Origin: a virus
Virus record (IMG/VR): IMGVR_UViG_3300031812_000001
Location: 1-64,000 of that record
DNA length: 64,000 nucleotides
Strand: one strand, 5' to 3'
Below the pieces are notes generated by a model. That model was not told where the DNA came from and did not search any database. It worked only from the letters and a program-made list of their open reading frames with translations. Positions 8,551 to 16,674 of this stretch are shown here, one piece after another. Positions within the stretch are counted from its first letter, which is position 1; every line of letters begins with the position of its first letter. A program made the translations under genes and the position numbers.

Positions 8551-11500
8551 ATGGCAGCGGAAACGATATTTAAGCTCCAGCCCAATCGGACCATGTACTT
8601 GCGCGGGTTCGACCGCAGGGGGGCTTGCGCCGCACTCTGCGAAGCCACCGATACGTCCTTTAAGGTCTACGGCGTGTTTCGGGACATGGCCGATTTCGCG
8701 GTGGTGGTCCTGTGGGATGCGGACAACTTCTTCGAGCATTACTCGATGAAGTACTTGCCGGACTTCAACTTCATGGGACTGGTCCTCACCTTTGACCTTC
8801 ACTACCAGGGACTCCAGCCGATTGACAGTCCGAAGTACAACTGGATTGACTGGGCCACTCTGGACGTGCTTAAGCCAACCGGCGAGACGATGCAGGTTCG
8901 GCTCTGGGACCATGCGACGCTTCAAAGCGGAACGTTCTCGGTTGCCTCGGGGGAGATTACAGTTCAGGCGAACTACGTGGCGCCGTATGACCGCATTACG
9001 CTGTGGCTCAACAACGTGGCCTTCGACCACATTGTTCCTTGGTTTCCCGAAAACTGCCTGCACGCCGTTTGGTGGCAGGGAGACCCAAATTACGTCCACT
9101 GGGTGAAGATCGGCGACACAACCTATTCATGCATCGAGGATGGCTACAGCAGCGCCCAGATTGCCCAGAACATAGCGGCGCAGATCAACGCCAACGACCC
9201 CTACTGCACCGCGAGCACGGGTGGAACCTATGGAAACGAGATCACCATCAGGTTGCGCCCAGGCCAGTACGGTCCGGTGAACGTCACGAGTTCCGACGGC
9301 TCGGCCCCCTCTTCCATCTACCGCCCAAGTCCAGAATCAATGGCCGCAATCCTTAGAGACCAGATCAATGAGGCAAACTGGCCGGCGCTCGGACCGACGA
9401 TTGCGGTGATGGCCAGCACGTCAGGCGCAACGCTCACCATCAAGGCGGCGCGTTACGGAACGGTCAACACGGACGGGACTTCCGTCTCTTGGGTCAGCGG
9501 CGACAAGTTCACGGCCATAGCGCCCGGCTCGCCCATATTCATAAACGGCAATCAGTACACGGTGGACTCCGTATCCAGCGCAACATCTCTGACGCTGACA
9601 ACCTCGGCGGGCACGCAGTCAGGGGTCCGATACCTAGCCGAGCGCGGCGGCGACGACGGGAACATGGTCACGCTCTATGCCACGTGGAAGAACAACTATC
9701 TGAAATTCGACAAGTCGGTCCTGAAGTTGTCTGGAGGGTCTTCAGATGTGACGTGGCGCGTTTCCCTAGACTTCTCGGCCCTGGGCATTGATGAGGTGCG
9801 ACAGATGTGGCTCACGCTCGCCCCGAAGCTGGCAGACGGCGCCGCCTATCAAGACACTGAGTGGACCGCAACTTTTACGAACTGGACCGTCAGCGGATTG
9901 CCTGAATTGCGCGCGCTGAAGGTTGCCGGGCCGGGAAGCGTCCGCGTCGGAAGCCGCGATGCACGTGTAAGATACAGAGGCTTAAGTTGGGAGCGTCAGT
10001 GGTCAAACAACCTGTATGGCGGAACCGCCATGCAGACCAGCGAGCCATTGAGCGAGCTGACCATCCAATACGCCTGCAACGCTTTCCACGACCTCTGGCT
10101 GGGGACGCGTCTTTATCGAGACTGTGGAATCGTTTATGTTAGCGTGGACGGGGGAGACCCAAGGCAACTGGATTGCTACCTTGATTCCAATGAACCGATT
10201 TTGACTAGAAGGAGAATTTGGTCGGACCTCTTGCCTGGAACGCACTCCGTTACCATATATTTGTCAACAACGAAAAACCAAAACTCGACCGGAACTAATT
10301 TCCTGTTTGATTATTTGGAGGCCGTCGTTCCGTCTGACGTTCCCGATCCGCAACGGGTCTACCAAAACGTCTCGCTGGCAATAGACTACGACACGGACCA
10401 CACCTACAAGATCCCACCCGCGCGTCTCGTTTGGAACCTTGACCGTCTCGGAATGCGCGGCGCCGTCAACGAGTACGTCGGCGTCTTCTGGTGGAATCAG
10501 AGGAAGCGCGTCGGAGGCTGGTGGAAGACCTGGGTGTTGAGGTTCGGAGGAACATGGCGGGACGGAGATGAGGTGTTTCTATCCATAGGCTCGTTCACGA
10601 TGGGCAAGAGCGTCTTCCCGCAGGATACGGTTTCCACCATCGCAGCGCATTTCAAGTATTTCATAAACCACTCGCTGGTGAGCGTGTGGGCAGAGACCAC
10701 AGAGGTGCCAGGGGAACTGAAGATCCACGTGCGCACGCCGATCTGGTCAGACACTAAGAGCGTGAGCAAGTCCTCGGCAAACGGAACGATTGCCCAGGTC
10801 GGCGACCTGTCGGCTGGAATCGAGGGGACGTGGGTCATTGACGACGAAGCCCAGAACCCGATCAACTGGCCGGCGAGGAAGTGGCACTCTGACCTCTTTG
10901 CGCAGGTGGCGGCAAAGGGCTGGGGTGCGGTTGCCGCGTTTTCTATGGAACTGGTCAACCCGCCTGATGACCCGGACGGCGGCAAGGTGTACGCAGCGCG
11001 GTTCTACGAGGGGAACCCGGTCGAGACAGACGTAGGCTTTGCCAATCTCAAGAGCACACACTGCGCGTTCTCCGCAACCATGCTCGAATACCAGAAGGCC
11101 GCCTACAAGGAAATGGCCAAGCTCATGTCCGATGCTGGCCTTACGCCTTGGCTCCAGTTCGGCGAGTTCCTCTGGTGGTTTTTCTCGTCTAAGGCGCTTG
11201 TGGTTACTGCCGTTGACGGCAACGAAATCACCGTGAACGCTGATCACGGATTCTCCTCTGGCGACCGGGTGGTGATTGCTGGCACTCGCGTGTTGGACGG
11301 GACTAGGACGGTCACCCCCCATGCAACGGACCCGAAAAAGTTCACCGTCGGCGGGGAGGTGAATCCCGGACCCTGGACCGGCACGGGGCAGGTTCGCGGC
11401 GGCTCAATGGCCTATTATGATGCCGACACGCAAGCCGCAGCCGTGTCCCAGCTTGGGCGACCGCTTGCCCGCTTCACCTGCCAGGATGATGATCCAGAGG

Positions 11501-12018
11501 TAAATGACGGACAGGATGCCAACTTTTTGGCCGAGCGGCTGAGGTCCCACATGGACGCGATCCGGGAACACGTGTTGGCGTCGTACCCAAACGCGAAGTT
11601 TGAGTGGCTGTTCCCTTACGACGTTAACCATCCGTCCTGCTACTACACCAATGCCCTTCCCTACCCTCAGGGCGGAAGGATGAACGCTCGCGTGAATCTG
11701 CCGCAAGCCCTCACCCAGAAGACAGGAAGCGGACTGTACAGAATCAAAATGGAGGCTTTGTCTTGGGGTTCCTTTTATCGGAACTGGAGCCGAGCAGCCG
11801 AGTCTATCTCGTTCCCATTCAACCAGTTACAGTGGCCCAAGGACTCCTGCGCCTACCTCATCCCGTGGTTCAATGGCGGATGCTTCTGGGCTAAAGAGTA
11901 CCTGGAGTGCATTAGACACGGCCTTCCCCTCATCAACTTCTGGGCCTTCGACCACGCTTGTCTAATGGGTTGGCCTCTTGCCTTTCCAGAAGAGGAACGC
12001 ACGGCCCGGGTGATGTAG
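8551..12018 (+). CDS. Very large tail/fibre-associated protein with glycosidase-like C-terminal region
   Basis: A protein of 1155 residues from the ATG at 8551; a TTG two codons earlier is possible and no strong ribosome site is seen. The N-terminal third has beta-sandwich-like repeats with Trp and Asp clusters (FDLHYQGLQ, YNWIDWATLDV). The middle holds antigen-like domains (GNEITIRLRPGQYG; VVTAVDGNEITVNADHGFS near 890-910, a ubiquitous phage beta module). The C-terminal 250 residues (MDAIREHVLASYPNAKFEWLF-type helices, LPYPQGGRMN, FWAFDHACLMGWPL) have the look of a TIM-barrel glycoside-hydrolase-like region. Position and size suggest a tail appendage that binds or degrades a surface polymer. 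This assignment is from general appearance, not a firm family match. Confidence 0.6.
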   Translation: MAAETIFKLQPNRTMYLRGFDRRGACAALCEATDTSFKVYGVFRDMADFAVVVLWDADNFFEHYSMKYLPDFNFMGLVLTFDLHYQGLQPIDSPKYNWIDWATLDVLKPTGETMQVRLWDHATLQSGTFSVASGEITVQANYVAPYDRITLWLNNVAFDHIVPWFPENCLHAVWWQGDPNYVHWVKIGDTTYSCIEDGYSSAQIAQNIAAQINANDPYCTASTGGTYGNEITIRLRPGQYGPVNVTSSDGSAPSSIYRPSPESMAAILRDQINEANWPALGPTIAVMASTSGATLTIKAARYGTVNTDGTSVSWVSGDKFTAIAPGSPIFINGNQYTVDSVSSATSLTLTTSAGTQSGVRYLAERGGDDGNMVTLYATWKNNYLKFDKSVLKLSGGSSDVTWRVSLDFSALGIDEVRQMWLTLAPKLADGAAYQDTEWTATFTNWTVSGLPELRALKVAGPGSVRVGSRDARVRYRGLSWERQWSNNLYGGTAMQTSEPLSELTIQYACNAFHDLWLGTRLYRDCGIVYVSVDGGDPRQLDCYLDSNEPILTRRRIWSDLLPGTHSVTIYLSTTKNQNSTGTNFLFDYLEAVVPSDVPDPQRVYQNVSLAIDYDTDHTYKIPPARLVWNLDRLGMRGAVNEYVGVFWWNQRKRVGGWWKTWVLRFGGTWRDGDEVFLSIGSFTMGKSVFPQDTVSTIAAHFKYFINHSLVSVWAETTEVPGELKIHVRTPIWSDTKSVSKSSANGTIAQVGDLSAGIEGTWVIDDEAQNPINWPARKWHSDLFAQVAAKGWGAVAAFSMELVNPPDDPDGGKVYAARFYEGNPVETDVGFANLKSTHCAFSATMLEYQKAAYKEMAKLMSDAGLTPWLQFGEFLWWFFSSKALVVTAVDGNEITVNADHGFSSGDRVVIAGTRVLDGTRTVTPHATDPKKFTVGGEVNPGPWTGTGQVRGGSMAYYDADTQAAAVSQLGRPLARFTCQDDDPEVNDGQDANFLAERLRSHMDAIREHVLASYPNAKFEWLFPYDVNHPSCYYTNALPYPQGGRMNARVNLPQALTQKTGSGLYRIKMEALSWGSFYRNWSRAAESISFPFNQLQWPKDSCAYLIPWFNGGCFWAKEYLECIRHGLPLINFWAFDHACLMGWPLAFPEEERTARVM

Positions 12019-12062
12019 GAAGAGCCAGGGTTTCTTTTCGCACAACACTGGAGAGAAGTGTA

Positions 12063-12398
12063 ATGCAAATTGGAAACGCCGAACGCAGCGAACGAAAACC
12101 GATGTACCACAAGATACCCGCTTGTGCCTTGAGGCGACTGGCGGAGCGCTACACCGAAGGGTCCAGGTATGACGGCCCCGACGGGTCGATGAAGATTCCG
12201 GCTGTGCAGAACTGGCAGCAGGGCAACGCTGAATTTTTTGCCGATGCCTTCAATCATCTGGTCGAACACCTGTTCCGGTGGGCCTCTGGAGACCGCACCG
12301 ACGATCATCTGGCGGCAGCGGCATGGGGGTGCTTCGCTCTCATGTGGGCGCAAGAGCAAGGAATCATAGACCCTCCGCCAGGAAACCTGCGACTTTAG
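12063..12398 (+). CDS. dATP/dGTP diphosphohydrolase N-terminal-domain-like protein (DUF5664 type)
   Basis: A protein of 111 residues from the ATG at 12063 (upstream GGAGAGAAG). ALRRLAERYTEGSRYDG, then a helix with HLVEHLFRWASGDRTDDHLA and AAAWGCFALMW, matches the small phage family annotated as dATP/dGTP diphosphohydrolase N-terminal. This family has a conserved His/Asp/Asp-His layout that can bind metal and nucleotide. It may adjust purine dNTP pools; a MazG-type protein is also present at 44.2 kb. The stop codon lies in the loop of the first hairpin of the element described at 12386. Confidence 0.65.
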   Translation: MQIGNAERSERKPMYHKIPACALRRLAERYTEGSRYDGPDGSMKIPAVQNWQQGNAEFFADAFNHLVEHLFRWASGDRTDDHLAAAAWGCFALMWAQEQGIIDPPPGNLRL

Positions 12399-12606
12399 TC
12401 GCGGGAGGAATGGCGCTTGCGCGAAGCGCACCATAGTGTGGTTTCCGGGCGCACGCCGACTGCAATGCCAGTCGAAACCTTGCCCGGATTGGCAGTGGTG
12501 CCCCGCTGCCAAGGGCGGCTGTAAACACGCCTAATGTTGGGGATGCCAACCATGTCTGTTGCGTCTCACAATAAAGCCTTCGACTTCAGTCGAGGGTTGT
12601 TTACAG
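12386..12606 (+). mobile_element. Structured IS200/IS605-like element or OMEGA-type RNA remnant
   Basis: No gene of its own lies between 12399 and 12682. Two near-identical terminal hairpins bound the stretch: CCTGCGAC-TTTA-GTCGCGGG (about 12386-12405) and CCTTCGAC-TTCA-GTCGAGGG (about 12577-12597), followed by TTGTTTAC. Each has an 8-bp stem and a TTYA tetraloop, a shape I associate with right ends of IS200/IS605-superfamily elements and with the RNA scaffolds of TnpB/IscB. The ~170 bases between them hold more hairpins (GCGCTT-GCGCG-AAGCGC at 12413; GACTG-CAATGC-CAGTC near 12458). No transposase, TnpB or IscB frame is present. It could be a trans-mobilised element, a relic, or a free-standing guide-RNA-like gene. 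Confidence 0.4.
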
Positions 12607-12682
12607 ATGGACATCGCCATGACGCCGAATCGCAAGACCGAAAGGCCATTGCAGGTCAAATTCCAATTTTCGGAGGACCGGT

Positions 12683-13525
12683 TTGACTCAGAGTAAAGCG
12701 ATTTTAGTCGTCTCGGATCTCCACTGCGGAAGCATCTATGGGATGCTGCCGCCCGGGTTCAAGACCTCGGACGGGAAGATCCTTGGACAGAACAGCGGCC
12801 AAAAGTATTTGTGGAAATGCTGGCAGGAACTTTCCGCGAAAGTGGCCAGGCTGCCCATTGCAGCCGTAGTGATCAACGGTGACATCGTGGACGGACGCCA
12901 GCAGGCGCAGCGCGGCACGGAACTGGCCCTGCCGCTGGTGGAAGATCAATCCGCGGCAGCCGAGATTGTTCTGTTGAACCTAATCTCTGGACTGCCCAAG
13001 AAGCCGAAGCTGTACTTCACTCAGGGAACGGAATTTCACGACCAGCGGGCAGGCCGAGAAGTCGAGGTTGTGGCTCGGGCGATGGGCGCCATCCCGTACT
13101 CTGGCGCTGGAACTGGGCGCTACTGCCGCGAGGTTTTGGACTTGGAGGTTGACGGGGTGGTGATCAATTTTGCGCACGGGATCTCCGTCGCCGGCGGACT
13201 TTACCGGGCCACGGCGCCAGACCGCGAGGGAGTGTGGTCAGCCCTGGCCGGCAAAGAGGGCAAGCTGCCTCGCGCGGATGCGGTTATCCGCAGTCATGCG
13301 CACCATTTCGTCCACGTTGAACACCAAAGCAAGCACATTGCCATCACTCCGTGCTGGCAATTGCAGACGCGCTACATGCGCAGGCACTCCGTCTACCGAA
13401 TGTTGCCGGACATAGGCGCCTTGATTCTGTGGATTGACGGCGCCGCCAAACGGAACGGCGGAGACGGAGTGTTCATTGAGAAGATACTGTGGCCATTGCC
13501 GCCAATTGGGACCGTAAAGCTATGA
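12683..13525 (+). CDS. Calcineurin-like metallophosphoesterase
   Basis: A 280-residue protein. The TTG at 12683 is chosen because GGAGG is 7 bases upstream and no nearby in-frame ATG precedes the first catalytic motif. Motifs of the family appear in order: SDLHCGS (11-17), NGDIVDG (near 64-70), GTEFHD replacing the usual GNHD (near 113-118), a His in NFAHG (near 160) and SHAHHFVH (near 211). These would bind two metal ions and hydrolyse a phosphoester, possibly nucleic acid ends or a nucleotide second messenger. It overlaps the next gene by 4 bases and lies among ejection and tail genes, an unusual place for this enzyme. Confidence 0.78.
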   Translation: MTQSKAILVVSDLHCGSIYGMLPPGFKTSDGKILGQNSGQKYLWKCWQELSAKVARLPIAAVVINGDIVDGRQQAQRGTELALPLVEDQSAAAEIVLLNLISGLPKKPKLYFTQGTEFHDQRAGREVEVVARAMGAIPYSGAGTGRYCREVLDLEVDGVVINFAHGISVAGGLYRATAPDREGVWSALAGKEGKLPRADAVIRSHAHHFVHVEHQSKHIAITPCWQLQTRYMRRHSVYRMLPDIGALILWIDGAAKRNGGDGVFIEKILWPLPPIGTVKL

Positions 13526-13815
13526 GCTCACAGGGTTTTTCTTGGGAGAAGTTCTGGGCTGAACTTGATCAGTACCAGAGGTCGCAGACGGTGGCCCCAG
13601 AGGGCGCCTTTTCGGTCAACGACTACGCCAAACGCTACGGGATTCCGAGAGAAACAGCCAGGCGTCAACTGGAGGGGCTAGTTGAGTCTGGGTTGCTGAG
13701 AACCAGAATGGTGCTCTTGCCGAGCGCCTCTGGAGTACGTCGCACGACCAGGCTGTTCTGGCCCGCTGAATTGGAAACGGAGAAGAAAGCCAATGCCAAA
13801 AAGCCCAAGCGTTAG
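13522..13815 (+). CDS. Small winged-helix DNA-binding protein
   Basis: A protein of 97 residues starting at the ATG that overlaps the phosphoesterase stop. Residues 30-60 (FSVNDYAKRYGIPRETARRQLEGLVESGLLR) read as a helix-turn-helix plus wing, typical of GntR/ArsR-sized regulators, with a lysine-rich tail. It overlaps the following gene by 23 bases. It may regulate late expression or simply bind DNA during packaging or ejection; nothing in the sequence tells which. Confidence 0.6.
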   Translation: MSSQGFSWEKFWAELDQYQRSQTVAPEGAFSVNDYAKRYGIPRETARRQLEGLVESGLLRTRMVLLPSASGVRRTTRLFWPAELETEKKANAKKPKR

Positions 13816-14257
13816 CTGGCGGCCGGCGACGCCGGAGGACATCCCGTCCCTTGAACCGCTGGCTCGACAATTCTACGAAGAATCGGTCAACCTCAAGGAC
13901 CTTGATTGGGATCGGTTCCGGCAATTGTGGGAAGTTCTTCTGGGCAACCAGGTTGGTTTTATCGCGGTCGCCGAGAGGGATGGGCAGATCATTGCCGCGA
14001 TTGGCGGGGTTATCTACCCGGACGCCTACAGTCAAAAAATGATTGCCACCGAGTTTTTCTGGTTCGCCCTGAAAGAACATCGTGGCTTTGGGTTGCCCCT
14101 GCTGCGAATGTTTGAGCAATGGGCGGCCTGCCAAGGCGCATCTGAGGTTCGCATGGTTCACTTGTCAGACGTGATGTCGGACAAGCTGTCTCGGGTCTAC
14201 CGGAAATTGGGCTACCGCCCGATAGAAACCCACTACGCAAAGGAGGTGTCGTCATGA
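13793..14257 (+). CDS. GNAT-family N-acetyltransferase
   Basis: A 154-residue protein. RPATPEDIPSLEPLARQFY at the start, a VAERDGQIIAAIGGVIYP strand pair, an acetyl-CoA loop region around EHRGFGLPLLRMFEQWA (near 95-110), and the C-terminal SRVYRKLGYRPIETHYAKE motif are all classic GNAT. The substrate is unknown. Similar GNATs are common near tail and ejection genes of P22-like phages. Its last codons overlap the next start by 4 bases (ATGA). Confidence 0.78.
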   Translation: MPKSPSVSWRPATPEDIPSLEPLARQFYEESVNLKDLDWDRFRQLWEVLLGNQVGFIAVAERDGQIIAAIGGVIYPDAYSQKMIATEFFWFALKEHRGFGLPLLRMFEQWAACQGASEVRMVHLSDVMSDKLSRVYRKLGYRPIETHYAKEVSS

Positions 14258-15072
14258 TTGGAACAACCACCGCCCTACTGCTGGCCGGAGGGCTTGGACT
14301 CGGAGGCAAGGCCTTATCCTCTCTCATTACATCAAGGGCAGCCCAGCAAGCAGCGGAAACTCAAGCCAGAGCCGCGCAGCACGCCGAAGATGTTGCCAAC
14401 ACGCAGGCGGGCTATATCTACGACACCGCCATGAGCATCAAGGACAACATCCTGGATGCAGGGAAGGAGGCGCAAGAGAAGCTCTCGGGGTCCTACGGAG
14501 AGGGACGCAAGGCCCTGTCTCCCTACATTCAGGCCGGGGAAGAGTCCCTCGGCGGACTTCTGAATCTTGCCCAAAAGGGCCTCTCTGCGCAAGACGTGTA
14601 CGCCGACCCAGGCTATCAGTTCCGGTTGCAGGAGGGCGAGAAGGCGCTTCAGCGCTCAGCGGCAGCCAAGGGTGGAGCGCTTGGCGGCGCAGCGACGAAG
14701 GCGCTGGCCCGATACTCACAGGGACTCGCCTCTCAAGAATACCAGAACGCATTCAACCGAAAGTATGGCCTGCTGTCAACCATTACCGGCTTTGGACGGT
14801 CGGCGGCGTCAGAGGCGGCGGACCTTGCTCGATGGTACGGAACAACGTCCGCCACCTCCAAAATGGACACGGCGGTAAAGGCCGGACAGTTCGCTATGGG
14901 CGGAACGAGCGAGGCGGCAAACATGCGGCTCCGTGGCGCCGAATACGGCATCGCCGGAGCAAACGCAAGAGCAGCCGGAACGGTCGGATCTGGCAATGCT
15001 TGGGCGGCTGGCATTGGCGGGGCTACAAAATCAATCCAGGACGTGCTCATTCTTCAAGCGCTCTTGAAGTAA
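14254..15072 (+). CDS. DNA ejection (injection) protein, P22 gp7-like position
   Basis: A 272-residue protein. It starts with a Gly/Leu-rich hydrophobic segment (ALLLAGGLGLGGKAL), continues with an Ala/Gln coiled region, and contains YADPGYQFRLQEGEKALQRS, GGALGGAATKALARYSQG and ASQEYQNAFNRKYG near 115-170. That block recurs in many podovirus DNA transfer proteins. Ejection proteins leave the virion with the DNA and line or cross the cell envelope. It follows the GNAT gene directly and precedes a second ejection-like protein. Confidence 0.72.
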   Translation: MIGTTTALLLAGGLGLGGKALSSLITSRAAQQAAETQARAAQHAEDVANTQAGYIYDTAMSIKDNILDAGKEAQEKLSGSYGEGRKALSPYIQAGEESLGGLLNLAQKGLSAQDVYADPGYQFRLQEGEKALQRSAAAKGGALGGAATKALARYSQGLASQEYQNAFNRKYGLLSTITGFGRSAASEAADLARWYGTTSATSKMDTAVKAGQFAMGGTSEAANMRLRGAEYGIAGANARAAGTVGSGNAWAAGIGGATKSIQDVLILQALLK

Positions 15073-15103
15073 ACCTAAGTTCAGAGAAAAGAAAGGAGAA
15101 ATC

Positions 15104-16666
15104 ATGCCTGTCGATGCATCCATCCCGCTGCGGGTTCAAACCGCGGACATTCCTTCTCCGCTCGATGTCTACGGGCGCTACCTGGGATTAAAGTCTGCCA
15201 TCACAAGAGACAAAATCGCGGACATCCAGCTCCGCGATCTTCAGCGTCAAGAGAACGAGATTCAGCAACAGAAAAAGGACGAAGATGTTATCCGGCAGGC
15301 CCTTGCGGACGTGAATGGAGACTGGACCAAGCTCCCAGAGGCGGTTGCGGGCAAGGTTTCTCCGCAAACCTACTCGAAGTTGCTCGCCGACATCGAGGCT
15401 CACCGCAAGCGCGTCTTGGACTCCAGCAAGGAACAGCTCGAGCTTGATCTGAAGAAGATGCAGGCGCTCGGGTCCATCGCCGGAAGCATTCAGGATGAGA
15501 ATACCTACAAGGCTGGAGTCCAGCGGGCATATCAGATGGGACTGCTGGATAAAGATCAGGCTGAACGTCTCATTGGCCAGCCCTGGAACGACGAAACCAA
15601 GTCTCTGGTGGAGCAGTTTCGGCAGTCCTCTCTCAGCGCCCAACAGCAGCTTGAAAATTCGATCAAGTATTGGGAGCAGCAAAGGGCCGCCCAGCGGCAA
15701 TCAGCCGAACTGACCGGGATTCAGGCAGACGTTGAGCGCAAGCAACTGGAGAACGCCGCGTCGCAACTTGCCTCAGCCACCAACGCGCAAGAGTATCAAG
15801 CGATCTGGGAGCAACTCCCGGCTGGGATTGCGTTGAGATTTCCGAGGCCAGACCAATGGAACAAAGAGACCCCCAATCGGGTTCGGCTCATGGGCATGGC
15901 GCCCAAGGATCAAGCCGAAGCGCTCAAGGCATCCCGTCCGTTCCTTCAGGAGGGGGCGACGGGAACCTATCTCGTGGACCCGAACACCGGCGAAGCCAAG
16001 GAGGTCAAAACCCCCGCCGGCGAGCCCATTGTGAAGCCTGGATCTGTCCCGAGAACCCCTGAGGGGATGACCATCGGGCAGGCCATTCGGAGGGCCGATG
16101 ACGCCAAAAGGGAACACGACGAGCTCCAAATGAAGGAGCAAGAGCTTCACTCGAAGCGCATCAGGATTGGCCAAGCCATAACCGCTCTCAGAAAGGCTCA
16201 GTCCGAAGGGAAAGACCGCTATGTCGCCCCGGACGGGAAGGAATACCCAGCCACCGAAGAGCAGGCAAACGCATTGGGGGCGGAGCTGGAGGGCGCGACC
16301 CGGCTCATTGACGTTCTGCAACGCCGCCAGCGAGACATCCGGGCTCAATTTGGCTGGGGCGAGTTCGGAAGATCACCGCAGTTCGGAGCCCCGCCCTCGG
16401 ACCTGGCGGAGAATTCTGGCCCGGAGCTTCCCAGCAAGTTTCGGTGGATGGCCTATCCTGCCAAGGTTGTGGATTCTGAACAGCAGTCAAACGCCCAGGG
16501 GCCCGTCCCAAGCGTTACTCAGGACACGAAGATTCCAGCACGCGGGACCCCTGAAGGCAGACAGCGGATACGGGTTCGGCTGGCAGACGGGCGGACCGGC
16601 ACCATCGAGGCCAGTGAATTCGATCCGAACACAATGACGAGACTCCCCTGGACACAGGTTCGCTAG
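15104..16666 (+). CDS. Large coiled-coil ejection/internal virion protein
   Basis: A 520-residue protein behind AAAGGAG. Residues about 35-240 are Gln/Glu/Lys/Ala-rich helices (LRDLQRQENEIQQQKKDEDV, QQRAAQRQSAELTGIQADVE), and the C-terminal part is Pro/Gly-rich and flexible. Gene order (gp7-like, this protein, then a lytic transglycosylase-bearing giant) matches a podovirus ejection trio, with this one in the gp20-like place. There is no sequence motif that fixes the function. Confidence 0.65.
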   Translation: MPVDASIPLRVQTADIPSPLDVYGRYLGLKSAITRDKIADIQLRDLQRQENEIQQQKKDEDVIRQALADVNGDWTKLPEAVAGKVSPQTYSKLLADIEAHRKRVLDSSKEQLELDLKKMQALGSIAGSIQDENTYKAGVQRAYQMGLLDKDQAERLIGQPWNDETKSLVEQFRQSSLSAQQQLENSIKYWEQQRAAQRQSAELTGIQADVERKQLENAASQLASATNAQEYQAIWEQLPAGIALRFPRPDQWNKETPNRVRLMGMAPKDQAEALKASRPFLQEGATGTYLVDPNTGEAKEVKTPAGEPIVKPGSVPRTPEGMTIGQAIRRADDAKREHDELQMKEQELHSKRIRIGQAITALRKAQSEGKDRYVAPDGKEYPATEEQANALGAELEGATRLIDVLQRRQRDIRAQFGWGEFGRSPQFGAPPSDLAENSGPELPSKFRWMAYPAKVVDSEQQSNAQGPVPSVTQDTKIPARGTPEGRQRIRVRLADGRTGTIEASEFDPNTMTRLPWTQVR

Positions 16667-16674
16667 GAGGTTAG

